Assembly: GCA_964645985.1 (NCBI GenBank)
Contig: CAZYCC010000033.1
Location: 1 to 17,957 of the forward strand
Direction of reading: 5' to 3'
Length of the DNA stretch: 17,957 nucleotides
DNA from: CAZYCC01 sp964645985
Lineage (GTDB): Bacteria; Bacillota; Clostridia; Oscillospirales; CAG-272
Part shown: piece by piece, positions 1 through 6,911 of the stretch
Layout of the letters: each line of letters starts with the position of its first letter
Numbering within the stretch: position 1 is the first letter of the stretch
Notes under the pieces: generated by a model
Told to the model about the DNA's origin: nothing
Database searches by the model: none
The model's input: the letters and a program-made list of their open reading frames with translations, nothing else
Program-made: the position numbers and the translations under genes

Positions 1-792
1 TACCTCGACAGCAACCGCATGAGCGGGCACCGCGTGCGCTTCCTTCCGGCAAGCGAGGAAAACGGCTTCCTGCCAACGCCCGATGGCCTCCCAAGCGATC
101 CTTTTGTCATCTATTTGTGCTCTCCGAACAACCCGACCGGCGCCGTCTACGACCGGGAGGGCCTTTTCGCGTGGGTCGATTTTGCGCTGCGGACCGGGTC
201 GCTTCTTCTCTACGACGCGGCATACGAGGCGTACATCCCGGAGGGCCAGCCCTATCCGCACTCGATTTTTGAAATCGAGGGAGCACGAGATTGTGCTATT
301 GAGATTTGTTCTTTTTCTAAATTCGCCGGGTTCACCGGGACGCGCTGCTCCTGGACGGTCATCCCGAAAAATCTTGCCTCGGAGGGCGTCCCTCTGCACG
401 AGCTTTGGGAGCGGAGGCAAGCGACCAAGTTCAACGGTGTGCCGTACATCGTGCAGCGCGGGGCGGAGGCGGCGCTCTCGCCGCAGGGTGAGGCGCAGTG
501 CGCGGAGCTCGTCTCGTATTATATGGAAAATGCGCGCGCTATCGCGAGTTTGCTGCGCGAGAAGGGCGTCTTTTTCACCGGCGGGGTCTGCTCACCCTAC
601 ATCTGGCTGCGCTGCCCGGGCAGGGTGAGCTCGTGGGAGTTCTTTGACCGGCTGCTCGCCGGCGCGCGCGTCGTCGGAACGCCCGGCGCGGGCTTCGGCG
701 CGTGCGGCGAGGGGTATTTTCGGCTGACTTCCTTCGGAACACAGGAGGATACCGCCGAGGCGGTCGGGCGGCTGCGCGATTTCCTCACATAA
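1..792 (+). CDS. dapL: LL-diaminopimelate aminotransferase, 3' part (5' end outside window)
   Basis: This PLP-dependent class I/II aminotransferase converts tetrahydrodipicolinate directly to LL-2,6-diaminopimelate using glutamate, bypassing the acylated intermediates of lysine and peptidoglycan synthesis. The frame is open from base 1, and the first ATG at 19 is internal, so the gene starts upstream. About 263 residues of a family near 400 are visible. Seen in the sequence: the CSPNNPTGAVY substrate/PLP segment, then LLYDAAYEAYI, then the Schiff-base lysine in SFSKFAGFTGTRC (lysine codon 319-321). The SFSK-AGFTG-R pattern and the DAAYEA segment are typical of DapL rather than of aspartate or histidinol-phosphate aminotransferases. 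The gene lies upstream of lysA, lysC and asd on the same strand, which supports the lysine role. The TAA stop is at 790-792 and no clear terminator follows. Confidence 0.93.
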   Translation, partial: YLDSNRMSGHRVRFLPASEENGFLPTPDGLPSDPFVIYLCSPNNPTGAVYDREGLFAWVDFALRTGSLLLYDAAYEAYIPEGQPYPHSIFEIEGARDCAIEICSFSKFAGFTGTRCSWTVIPKNLASEGVPLHELWERRQATKFNGVPYIVQRGAEAALSPQGEAQCAELVSYYMENARAIASLLREKGVFFTGGVCSPYIWLRCPGRVSSWEFFDRLLAGARVVGTPGAGFGACGEGYFRLTSFGTQEDTAEAVGRLRDFLT

Positions 793-912
793 AAGCGGTC
801 TTGCGGGATTTTCTCGCCTCATTTTGATAAAGAATTTCCCTTCTTGCGGCATTTAGCCACCTCGTTTTGCGGGGAAAGCCAACTTGTGAGAAGGGAGGCG
901 TCCTGCCTCGGG

Positions 913-1250
913 TGGTAATTTATTTTCGAGAAACCCCATTTTTTCGGCCAGGAGCATACTGCTCAGGGCACGGTTTTGCTTTTGAAAAAACCCCGCTGCT
1001 CCTAATGTAATTTGAACTGCCCGTTCGGGGGGAAGACGCGAGGGTGACCCGGCGTTGTCGAAATTTTCGCTGTTACCTCTCAGATGTGGTTTTGAGGAAA
1101 CGAAGCAACCCTGTCGTAATTTGTGGAGCTGCCTCTTAGGCGAAGTTTTCGGGAAGCCCAAGTTTTCGGTCGAGATTTGCGCTCCCCCCGCTCAAGGGAA
1201 GACGCGAGGGCTACCCCGCTTTGTCGAAACTTTCACTGCTCCCTCGCGAG
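913..1250. repeat. Dispersed intergenic repeat, copy A (longest)
   Basis: The copy contains TGTAATTTGAACTGC followed by CCGTTCGGGGGG (1006-1032), which recurs at 6595-6622 with one inserted base. It also holds two versions of a GACGCGAGGG...TTGTCGAAA..TTTC.CTG block, at about 1035-1079 and 1201-1245. These two are clearly alike across about 45 bases. Between them lies GATGTGGTTTTGAGGAA, which matches the equivalent segments of copies B and C. The minus-strand open frame across this copy is not kept in copy B, where a stop interrupts it, so it reads as non-coding repeat. Orientation of the element is unknown. Confidence 0.7.
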
Positions 1251-1364
1251 CGTAGTGCTGCGGTTAGGTCGGTGCCTTTCATCGTGATTTTGCACAGCCC
1301 CGCTCGCCCTCGCGAGGGGTATCCCTCCCCCTCTACTACCCCCGTTCGCGGTGGCGCGCAAAAC

Positions 1365-1592
1365 CCCGCGCGCAGCGCGGGAGAGATTCGCGCGTGCTTT
1401 GCCTGCGCCCTCGCGGGCAAAGTGGGCGTGCGTCTCTGCGGGACGCGCGCCTATCGGGCTTTGCCCGACACACGGGCGACCCTCTCGCGCCGTGGATACG
1501 GCGCGGTTTTGCTAGTCACCCTCCCGTAACACTCTCCGCTTCGCGGGGGAGTATTGCTACTCCGCGTTTTGCCGGCGTAGCCGACAAAACGC
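1365..1592. repeat. Run of consecutive hairpins
   Basis: Successive inverted repeats can be paired by eye: 1365-1381 (7 bp perfect, 3-base loop), 1397-1422 (11 bp including one wobble), 1426-1450 (9 bp with one wobble), 1454-1468 (6 bp perfect), 1486-1505 (8 bp perfect, GGAT loop), 1531-1552 (imperfect), 1548-1563 (6 bp perfect, alternative to the previous one) and 1564-1592 (8 bp plus 4 bp around one mismatch). Spacing is irregular and the stems differ in sequence, so this is not a CRISPR array. The 1486-1505 stem is followed by GTTTT and could act as a weak terminator. Confidence 0.65.
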
Positions 1593-1733
1593 TGCCGCAC
1601 GCTTTCTCCTCGGCAAATTCGCCGCTCGCGCATCGCTTTTGCTCCTTTCTTTATTTGCGTTTTGCATTTCTCGATGTTTCACCGGGAACATCTCTTCCAT
1701 AAAAGTCTTCTATTTTGGTAGTACTTTTTTCTT

Positions 1734-3029
1734 ATGTTACACTCAAACATCACCCTCTCACCGGGGGGAAATTTGTGTTTCGCGGGGGTAGACTGCGTTG
1801 CGCTCGCGCGGGAGTTCGGTACGCCCGTCATGCTGCTTGACGAGGACCGCGTGCGTGAGCGCTGCCGCGTGTATCTTGAGGCGCTTTCGCGGGAGGAGGG
1901 GGGCGAGTCAAGCGCGCTCTATGCGTCGAAAGCGTTTTGCTGCAAGGAAATTTACCGCGTAATGAACGAGGAGGGGATGGGAGCCGATCTTGTCTCCTGC
2001 GGGGAGATGGCGACCGCGCGCGCTGCCGGCTTCCCGCTCGCGCGCGCCTTCTTCCATGGCAATAACAAGACCGATGAGGACCTCTCCCGCGCGCTCGAGT
2101 GCGGTGTCGGGCATATCGTCGTCGACGGGGAGGAGGAGCTCTCGCGCCTTAACGAGATTGCCGCGGCGCGCGGCAACGTGCAGCCGATCCTCCTGCGAAT
2201 TACGCCCGGCATCGACCCGCACACCCATCGCAAAATCTCAACCGGCGGGGTCGACTCCAAATTCGGCTCGGCTATAGCCACCGGCGCCGCCGCGCGCATC
2301 ACGGAGGCGGCGCTCGCTCTCCCGCACGTCAAGCTCGACGGGTTCCACTGCCACATCGGATCGCAGATTTTCGACCCGGCGCCCTTCACCCTCGCCGCCG
2401 ACCTCATGCTCGATTTTCTCTCGCAGATAAGGGAGAGAACCGGCTATGCCGCGCGCTATCTCAACCTCGGCGGGGGCTTCGGCGTGCGCTATGTCGAGAG
2501 CGACCCGCAAATCGACATCGCCGCCAATATCGCGCGTATTGCGGCGCACCTTCGCGAGCGCTGCGCCGCGCAGAACTATCCGCTGCCTGCGCTGCTCCTT
2601 GAGCCGGGGCGCAGCATCGTCGCCGACGCCGGGATGACGCTCTACACGGTCGGCAGCGTCAAGGAGATCCCCGGGGTCAAAAACTATGTCTCGGTCGACG
2701 GCGGGATGACCGACAACCCGCGCTACACGCTCTACGAGTCCGCGTACAGCTTCTTCCTTGCGAACCGCGCGAGCGAGCGCGCCGATTTTGTCTGCACGGT
2801 CGGCGGGCGCTGCTGCGAGAGCGGCGATCTGCTCGGCGAGGGGGTGACGCTCCCGCGCCCGCGGCGGGGGGACATCCTCGCGGCCGCGGTCACCGGCGCG
2901 TACAATTACGCGATGGCGAGCAACTACAACCGCGTCCCGCGCCCGCCGGTCGTCTTTCTGCGCGGCGGCGTCCCGCGCCTCGCCATCCGCCGCGAGACGG
3001 ACGAGGATCTCCTGCGCTATGACCTATGA
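1734..3029 (+). CDS. lysA: Diaminopimelate decarboxylase
   Basis: This fold-type III PLP enzyme decarboxylates meso-diaminopimelate to L-lysine, the last step of lysine synthesis, in the cytoplasm. The 431 residues match the usual family length. Seen: the PLP lysine in YASKAF (K66), the HIGSQIFD segment (207-214), the glycine-rich phosphate-binding GGGFG (246-250), EPGR (290-293), the GRCCESGD active-site cysteine segment (358-365) and GAYNYAMASNYN near the C terminus (388-399). The ATG at 1734 is used because the protein begins at the normal family N terminus. There is no Shine-Dalgarno sequence; the start is preceded by a U-rich stretch identical to that before lysC. The next gene in the same pathway, lysC, follows after a 776-base spacer. 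Confidence 0.96.
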   Translation: MLHSNITLSPGGNLCFAGVDCVALAREFGTPVMLLDEDRVRERCRVYLEALSREEGGESSALYASKAFCCKEIYRVMNEEGMGADLVSCGEMATARAAGFPLARAFFHGNNKTDEDLSRALECGVGHIVVDGEEELSRLNEIAAARGNVQPILLRITPGIDPHTHRKISTGGVDSKFGSAIATGAAARITEAALALPHVKLDGFHCHIGSQIFDPAPFTLAADLMLDFLSQIRERTGYAARYLNLGGGFGVRYVESDPQIDIAANIARIAAHLRERCAAQNYPLPALLLEPGRSIVADAGMTLYTVGSVKEIPGVKNYVSVDGGMTDNPRYTLYESAYSFFLANRASERADFVCTVGGRCCESGDLLGEGVTLPRPRRGDILAAAVTGAYNYAMASNYNRVPRPPVVFLRGGVPRLAIRRETDEDLLRYDL

Positions 3030-3463
3030 CGCGGCTTGCTTGCTCCTCGCACATGCCCGTGCCCGCCGAACCGTCAGGCATTATCGTAAGCACACGCTGC
3101 CCGCCGCGCCAGGTCTTCTTTTTTAGAGAACATCCCCGCCCCCCGGTGGGGAGGGTGCGCTTGCCGATTGCGTTCCGACTACTCGGGCGGGAGGCGGCGC
3201 TTGGGCGCGGAGTTACTCCTCCGCAACCTTCCGCGCTCGCCCGCCCGTGCGGTTGCAGTATCGCGGCCTTCCCCGCTCTCGCCGATTTCTCTGCCCCGAT
3301 GGGGGAGAACAGCCGCGCCCCACTCCCGCTTGGCCTCATTTATATAGCGCCCTCGCGTGCGGCGGGATTGCTCCTCTCACGGCTTTTCGGCCTTCCCGAT
3401 GCGCACACTTTGCACCGCGCTTTATCGTCCTCGCCGGCGCGGGTAGCCGCGCCGTCCTTTTTC

Positions 3464-3472
3464 TGCTATAAT
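3464..3472 (+). promoter_or_regulatory. Extended -10 promoter, probable lysC promoter
   Basis: TGCTATAAT is a perfect extended -10 element. The hexamer at the -35 position (TAGCCG at 3444-3449) is poor, as is common when the TG extension is present. Transcription would start near 3479, giving a leader of about 325 bases before lysC. Confidence 0.55.
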
Positions 3473-3604
3473 GAGATGGGCGGGCGCGTTCCTTTTCGGC
3501 GCGCGGCACCGCTCGCCCTAGGGCCACGGCATTGCTTCCGCGCACGCCGCGCCGCGAGCGCGCTGCTCTTGCGCGCGCCTCCTGATGCGAATTTTTAGGC
3601 AAGG

Positions 3605-3743
3605 CTTCCCCGCCCATGCCGCCTTAGGCGTTCCTCTCGTGCTGCACTGCCCCGGTCGCGCCTTTCCGAAGCACACCGCCCGGCGCTTCTTCCTTCACCA
3701 CACTGTCCTCGCTCGCGTCTGTCCGAACCGCATCGCGCGACGC
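3605..3743. repeat. Three imperfect tandem units of about 56 bases in lysC leader
   Basis: Units begin near 3605, 3661 and 3718. The clearest pair is 3644-3686 against 3700-3743, which share CACTG.CC..G.TCGCG.CT.TCCGAA.C.CA.CGC.CG.CGC. The third, upstream unit is more diverged. All three sit between the predicted transcription start and the lysC start codon. No function is recognised. Confidence 0.4.
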
Positions 3744-3805
3744 AACATCTCCTCGCCGCGACTTCCCGGACGCGGCGCGCGGATCGTCTTTCCCGGTTTT
3801 TTCTT

Positions 3806-5134
3806 ATGATTGTTTGCAAATTCGGCGGGAGTTCGCTCGCCGGCGCGGAGCAGTTTCGACGGGTCGCCTCGATTGTCCGCGCCGACCCGCGCCGCACGGT
3901 CATCGTCGTCTCGGCGCCAGGGCGGCGCTCGCCCGATGACCCGAAGGTGACAGATCTGCTCTACACCCTGCACAGCCACCTCCTGCACGGCGTGCCGGAT
4001 GAGGGCATCTGGGAGACGGTCGCCGCGCGCTACCGCGAGATCGGGCAGGAACTGTCGCTCCCGGGCGTCGACGAGATGCTTGAGGAGACGTCGGCGCAGC
4101 TCTCGCCTTCGACCGACGAGAGCTTTCTCGTCTCGCGCGGGGAGTATTTTTGCGCAAAGCTGCTCGCCGCATACCTCGGCTTCACTTTTGTCGACGCCGC
4201 CGACATCCTGCGCTTCTCTTTCGACGGCAGCCTCAACCTTCCCGAAAGCGAGCGCCTCGCGCGCGAGGCGTACGATGCGGCGGGGCCGATGGTTCTGCCG
4301 GGGTTTTACGGCGCCTACCCCGGGGAGGGGGGCGGCGCGGGGGACATCGTCCTCTTCCCGCGCGGCGGGTCGGACGTGTCTGGCGCATACCTTGCGCGGT
4401 TCCTCGGGGCGGAGGTCTACGAGAACTGGACCGATGTCTCGGGCATCCGCGCCGCCGACCCGCGCATCGTCCCGCACCCGCACGCGATAGCGACCATCAC
4501 CTACGAGGAACTGCGGGAGCTATCCTATATGGGCGCGGGGGTTCTACATGACGAGAGCATTTTGCCGGTGCAGGAGCGCGGCATCGCCATCCACCTTCGT
4601 AACACCGAGGATCCCACCCACCCCGGGACGATCATCTCCTGCGGCGCCTGCCGGGAGGAGGCGGCGACACCTATCACCGGGATCGCCGGCAAACGCGGCT
4701 TCGTCTCGTTCACCATCTACAAAAAACATATGTCGAGCGAGGTCGGCTTTCTGCGGCGGGTGCTGTCGATCTTCGAAAAGTACAATATCAGCGTCGAGCA
4801 CACGCCGAGCGGGATGGATCGGCTGAGCGTCATCGTTGCGGAGGGGGAGGGCAAGCTGCTGCACGCGGTGACCGCCGATCTCGAGGCGATCCCCGGGGTG
4901 AGCGTCAAGGTCGAGCGGGGCCTGTCGCTAATCGCCGTTGTCGGGCGGGGGATGGTCGGACATCCCGGCATCTGCCGCGCAGTTTTCTCCATCCTTGGCG
5001 AGGAAAACATCAACGTGCGCATGATCGCGCAGGCGCCGGACGAGCTGACCGTGATCATCGGCGTGCCGGACAATTTGCACGAGCGCGCCATCCGCGCTCT
5101 CTACGAGGGTCTTGTCAGGGCGGGGCTGCTGTAA
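3806..5134 (+). CDS. lysC: Aspartate kinase with two C-terminal ACT domains
   Basis: The enzyme phosphorylates L-aspartate to 4-phospho-L-aspartate, the committed first step toward lysine, threonine and methionine. At 442 residues it is a full-length monofunctional kinase. Seen: KFGGSSLA at the N terminus (5-12), VSAPG (35-39), SRGEYFCAKLLA (110-121), the FPRGGSDVSGAY nucleotide/substrate region (184-195), ENWTDVSGI (206-214) and TITYEELRELSYMGAGVLH (230-248). Two ACT regulatory domains follow, at about 298-355 and 372-440, so feedback inhibition by an end-product amino acid is expected; which one cannot be read from the sequence. The ATG at 3806 lies directly before the conserved N terminus. 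It lacks a Shine-Dalgarno sequence and follows TTTTTTCTT, as in lysA. The symbol is chosen from pathway context; other aspartate kinase isozymes could exist in the genome. Confidence 0.94.
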   Translation: MIVCKFGGSSLAGAEQFRRVASIVRADPRRTVIVVSAPGRRSPDDPKVTDLLYTLHSHLLHGVPDEGIWETVAARYREIGQELSLPGVDEMLEETSAQLSPSTDESFLVSRGEYFCAKLLAAYLGFTFVDAADILRFSFDGSLNLPESERLAREAYDAAGPMVLPGFYGAYPGEGGGAGDIVLFPRGGSDVSGAYLARFLGAEVYENWTDVSGIRAADPRIVPHPHAIATITYEELRELSYMGAGVLHDESILPVQERGIAIHLRNTEDPTHPGTIISCGACREEAATPITGIAGKRGFVSFTIYKKHMSSEVGFLRRVLSIFEKYNISVEHTPSGMDRLSVIVAEGEGKLLHAVTADLEAIPGVSVKVERGLSLIAVVGRGMVGHPGICRAVFSILGEENINVRMIAQAPDELTVIIGVPDNLHERAIRALYEGLVRAGLL

Positions 5135-5494
5135 AAGCGGAGGCGAGGCAGGAGAAGAAATCTCCTCGTTTTCGCGGGAGGCGCTCGCGCGGGGCGTTAC
5201 AAGGGCAGCACCCCGGGCGGGGAAAGAGCGCGAGGGCGCGCGGTTCTTCCTTACTTTGGCCGCAGGGAATTGAGATCATGCGATGTGGGAGGGGGCTCAC
5301 GCGGGAAAGGGCGCAGGTAGGGCGTTCAAAGTTCTTTTCTTTTTATCACGGGAAAAGCCCGCGGCAAGACGGGTATCCTCGAGGGGAGAAAAATCGCGCG
5401 GAGGCGCGAGAGCTTACGGGGTTCGCCCTGATTTTCCCTGATTTATTTTCGTGGGAGAGCGGGCTTCCCGCGGTTGTCTTTTTTGGAAAACGCT
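5135..5494. other. 360-base lysC-asd spacer
   Basis: The + strand is purine-rich here, in contrast to the pyrimidine-rich lysA-lysC spacer. A weak hairpin follows lysC (5150-5172). A small stem GCGGG/CCCGC followed by a T-run lies just before asd (about 5458-5484) and could be an attenuator or chance. No promoter with both hexamers was found and no gene is supported. Confidence 0.5.
5150..5172 (+). terminator. Weak candidate terminator after lysC
   Basis: The stem AGGAGA/TCTCCT (6 bp) has a five-base loop and is followed by CGTTTT. It is short and the T-run is brief, so it is only a candidate. Confidence 0.3.
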
Positions 5495-6523
5495 ATGTCA
5501 CGAACTTACACCGTCGCCGTTCTCGGCGCGACCGGCGCCGTCGGGCGCGAGATGATTGCCATCCTTGAGGAGCGGCGCTTCCCGGTGGGGAGGCTGCTGC
5601 CGCTCGCGTCATCGCGCAGCGCGGGACGCACCGTTCCCTTTTGCGGGGAGGAAATCCCGCTCGAGGAGGCGACCCCCTTCGCCTTTCGCGGGGTTGATCT
5701 TGTCCTCGGCGCCTCGCCGAACGAGGTAGCGATGGAAATGGCGCCGCACATTACGGCGGCGGGCGCCATTTTTGTCGACAACAGCAGCGCTTTTCGCCTC
5801 AATGAGGACGTGCCGCTCGTTGTCCCCGAGATAAACCCGGAGGACGTGCGCGCGCATCGCGGTATCCTCGCCAACCCCAACTGCTCGACCATCATCACGC
5901 TCGTCGCGGTAGCGCCCCTGCACCGCATCTCTCCGATTGAGGCGATGACAGTCGCCACCTATCAGGCGGTTTCGGGGGCGGGAGCGGGCGGCATCGACGA
6001 GCTGCGCGAGCAAGTAGCTTTGCCGGAGGGCAGCGTTCCGCAGTCGCGAGTTTTCCCTTACCCTATCGCCTACAATCTCATCCCGCAAATCGGCGAATTT
6101 CGTGAGAACGGCTACACCGCCGAGGAGATGAAGCTGCAAAACGAGGGGCGCAAAATCCTGCACGCGCCGAGCTTGCGCGTCTCCTGCACCTGCGTGCGCG
6201 TGCCGATCGTTCGCTCGCACTCGATTTCCGCGACGGTGGTCACGCGCGAGCCCATCTCGCCGGACGCGGCGCGCGCCGCCATCGCCGCCGCGCCCGGCTG
6301 CCGGCTCGTCGACAACCCCGCGAGGGGTGTCTACCCAATGCCGCGAGATGCGTCGGGCGGGGACGCGGTGCTCGTCGGGCGCTTGCGGCGGGATCTCACC
6401 TGCGAGAGGGGCCTATCGCTCTTCTGCTGCGGCGATCAGCTGCGCAAAGGGGCAGCCACCAACGCCGTGCAAATCGCCGAGAGGGTTTGCGGCATTCTGC
6501 CACCTCATCAGGTTGCGGAGTAA
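5495..6523 (+). CDS. asd: Aspartate-semialdehyde dehydrogenase
   Basis: The enzyme reduces 4-phospho-L-aspartate to L-aspartate 4-semialdehyde with NADPH, directly after aspartate kinase, at the branch point to diaminopimelate/lysine and threonine/methionine. Seen: the Rossmann nucleotide-binding GATGAVG (11-17), LGASPNEVA (71-79), DNSSAFR (95-101), the catalytic cysteine in NPNCST (C130), TYQAVSGAGAGG (155-166) and the SHS segment with the probable catalytic histidine (H242; GHS in many homologues). A TTG at 5474 would add seven residues (MSFLENA). The ATG at 5495 is preferred because it gives the normal family N terminus, 342 residues, and has a weak GGAAA eight bases upstream. The gene completes the aspartate pathway block with lysC, lysA and dapL. 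Confidence 0.95.
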   Translation: MSRTYTVAVLGATGAVGREMIAILEERRFPVGRLLPLASSRSAGRTVPFCGEEIPLEEATPFAFRGVDLVLGASPNEVAMEMAPHITAAGAIFVDNSSAFRLNEDVPLVVPEINPEDVRAHRGILANPNCSTIITLVAVAPLHRISPIEAMTVATYQAVSGAGAGGIDELREQVALPEGSVPQSRVFPYPIAYNLIPQIGEFRENGYTAEEMKLQNEGRKILHAPSLRVSCTCVRVPIVRSHSISATVVTREPISPDAARAAIAAAPGCRLVDNPARGVYPMPRDASGGDAVLVGRLRRDLTCERGLSLFCCGDQLRKGAATNAVQIAERVCGILPPHQVAE

Positions 6524-6534
6524 CCCCCACTTTG

Positions 6535-6780
6535 TCTGGGGAAGCATCCTGCCCGGTTTGAAATTTCGGTTTTAGAAAACACCATCGCTTCTGCTGTAAT
6601 TTGAACTGCGCCGTTCGGGGGGGGAAGGAGTCGGGTTACCTCGCTTTGTCGAAATTTCGACTGTTCCTCCGAAGATACTGTTTTTGAAGAGGCTCCACTG
6701 CCTCTTTCGTAATCTGTACTGCCGTTTCTCGGTTTAGTTTTCGGGGAAGCTCTACTGCCTCAATAGTAATTTCCCGCTCG
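6535..6780. repeat. Dispersed intergenic repeat, copy B
   Basis: The copy contains TGTAATTTGAACTGC then GCCGTTCGGGGGG (6595-6622), CGCTTTGTCGAAATTTCGAC (6642-6661) and TGTTTTTGAAGAGGCTCCAC (6680-6699), in the same order as copies A and C. Within it a sub-unit of the type G.GGCTCYACTGCCTC...GTAAT is repeated near 6690 and 6750. Confidence 0.7.
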
Positions 6781-6860
6781 CGGGAGAAAGTGTTTACAGT
6801 GAGCGGGGTGCGTCTTATCCTCCCCCCTCACGGCTCGGTTTTGCGCGCTACTTTCTCCCG
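6781..6860. promoter_or_regulatory. Inverted repeat enclosing the CAP gene promoter
   Basis: The arms CGGGAGAAAGT (6781-6791) and ACTTTCTCCCG (6850-6860) are perfect complements separated by 58 bases. A second stem nests inside (GTGAG.GGGG at 6799-6808 against CCCC-CTCAC at about 6823-6831). The outer arms flank both promoter hexamers and the predicted start of transcription. They could be an operator pair; an RNA hairpin is less likely because the left arm lies upstream of the start site. Confidence 0.45.
6793..6821 (+). promoter_or_regulatory. Sigma-A type promoter of the CAP-dockerin gene
   Basis: TTTACA (6793-6798), a 17-base spacer and TATCCT (6816-6821). The transcript would start near 6828, about 85 bases before the ATG. 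Confidence 0.55.
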
Positions 6861-6911
6861 TCTTTCTCTCCCGTCGAATCAGGTGATACTTCTCTTCGAA
6901 AGGACGCTTCT

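Larger units (their letters stand above)
793..1733. other. 941-base dapL-lysA spacer: repeat copy A and a hairpin run
   Basis: No convincing gene is present; open frames here are short, rich in Arg/Pro/Ser and lack recognisable domains. The left half (about 913-1260) holds copy A of an imperfect repeat also found after asd and after the CAP gene. The right half (1365-1592) is a run of closely spaced hairpins. The last 100 bases before lysA are AT-richer and probably hold its promoter, but no good -35/-10 pair could be singled out. Confidence 0.7.
3030..3805. other. 776-base lysA-lysC spacer with lysC promoter and leader
   Basis: An open frame of 190 codons (3026-3598) overlaps the lysA stop but contains no lysine, is packed with Arg, Pro, Ala and Ser and shows no domain, so it is not called a gene. 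Visible instead are a nested inverted repeat at 3184-3247 (outer 8 bp CGGGCGGG/CCCGCCCG, inner 6 bp at 3207-3224), an extended -10 promoter at 3464-3472, and three imperfect units of about 56 bases (3605-3743). The + strand is markedly pyrimidine-rich. No lysine riboswitch core could be recognised. Confidence 0.6.
6524..6911. other. 388-base asd-CAP gene spacer: repeat copy B, promoter, inverted repeat
   Basis: The first two thirds (about 6535-6780) are copy B of the dispersed intergenic repeat. The last third holds a good promoter (6793-6821) enclosed by an 11-bp perfect inverted repeat (6781-6791 and 6850-6860) and a ribosome binding site just before the CAP gene. No gene is supported. Confidence 0.7.

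Noticed and set aside
853..1161. Minus-strand open frame of about 100 codons in the dapL-lysA spacer
   Set aside because: It coincides with repeat copy A. The same frame in copy B is interrupted by a stop codon, so the open frame is not conserved and reflects the repeat.
1365..1592. CRISPR array
   Set aside because: The hairpins have different sequences and irregular spacing; there is no constant repeat with unique spacers and no cas gene.
3026..3598. A 190-codon + strand open frame overlapping the lysA stop in an ATGA arrangement
   Set aside because: The overlap looks like translational coupling, but the product has no lysine, very few acidic residues, is dominated by Arg/Pro/Ala/Ser, has no domain, contains a promoter inside it and lacks a ribosome binding site. 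It is best read as GC-rich non-coding DNA.
3479..3805. Lysine riboswitch or T-box before lysC
   Set aside because: I could not find the conserved core segments of either element by eye. A covariance-model search would be decisive.
5474..5494. TTG start for asd adding seven residues
   Set aside because: The family N terminus begins right after the ATG at 5495, which also has a better-placed purine stretch upstream.
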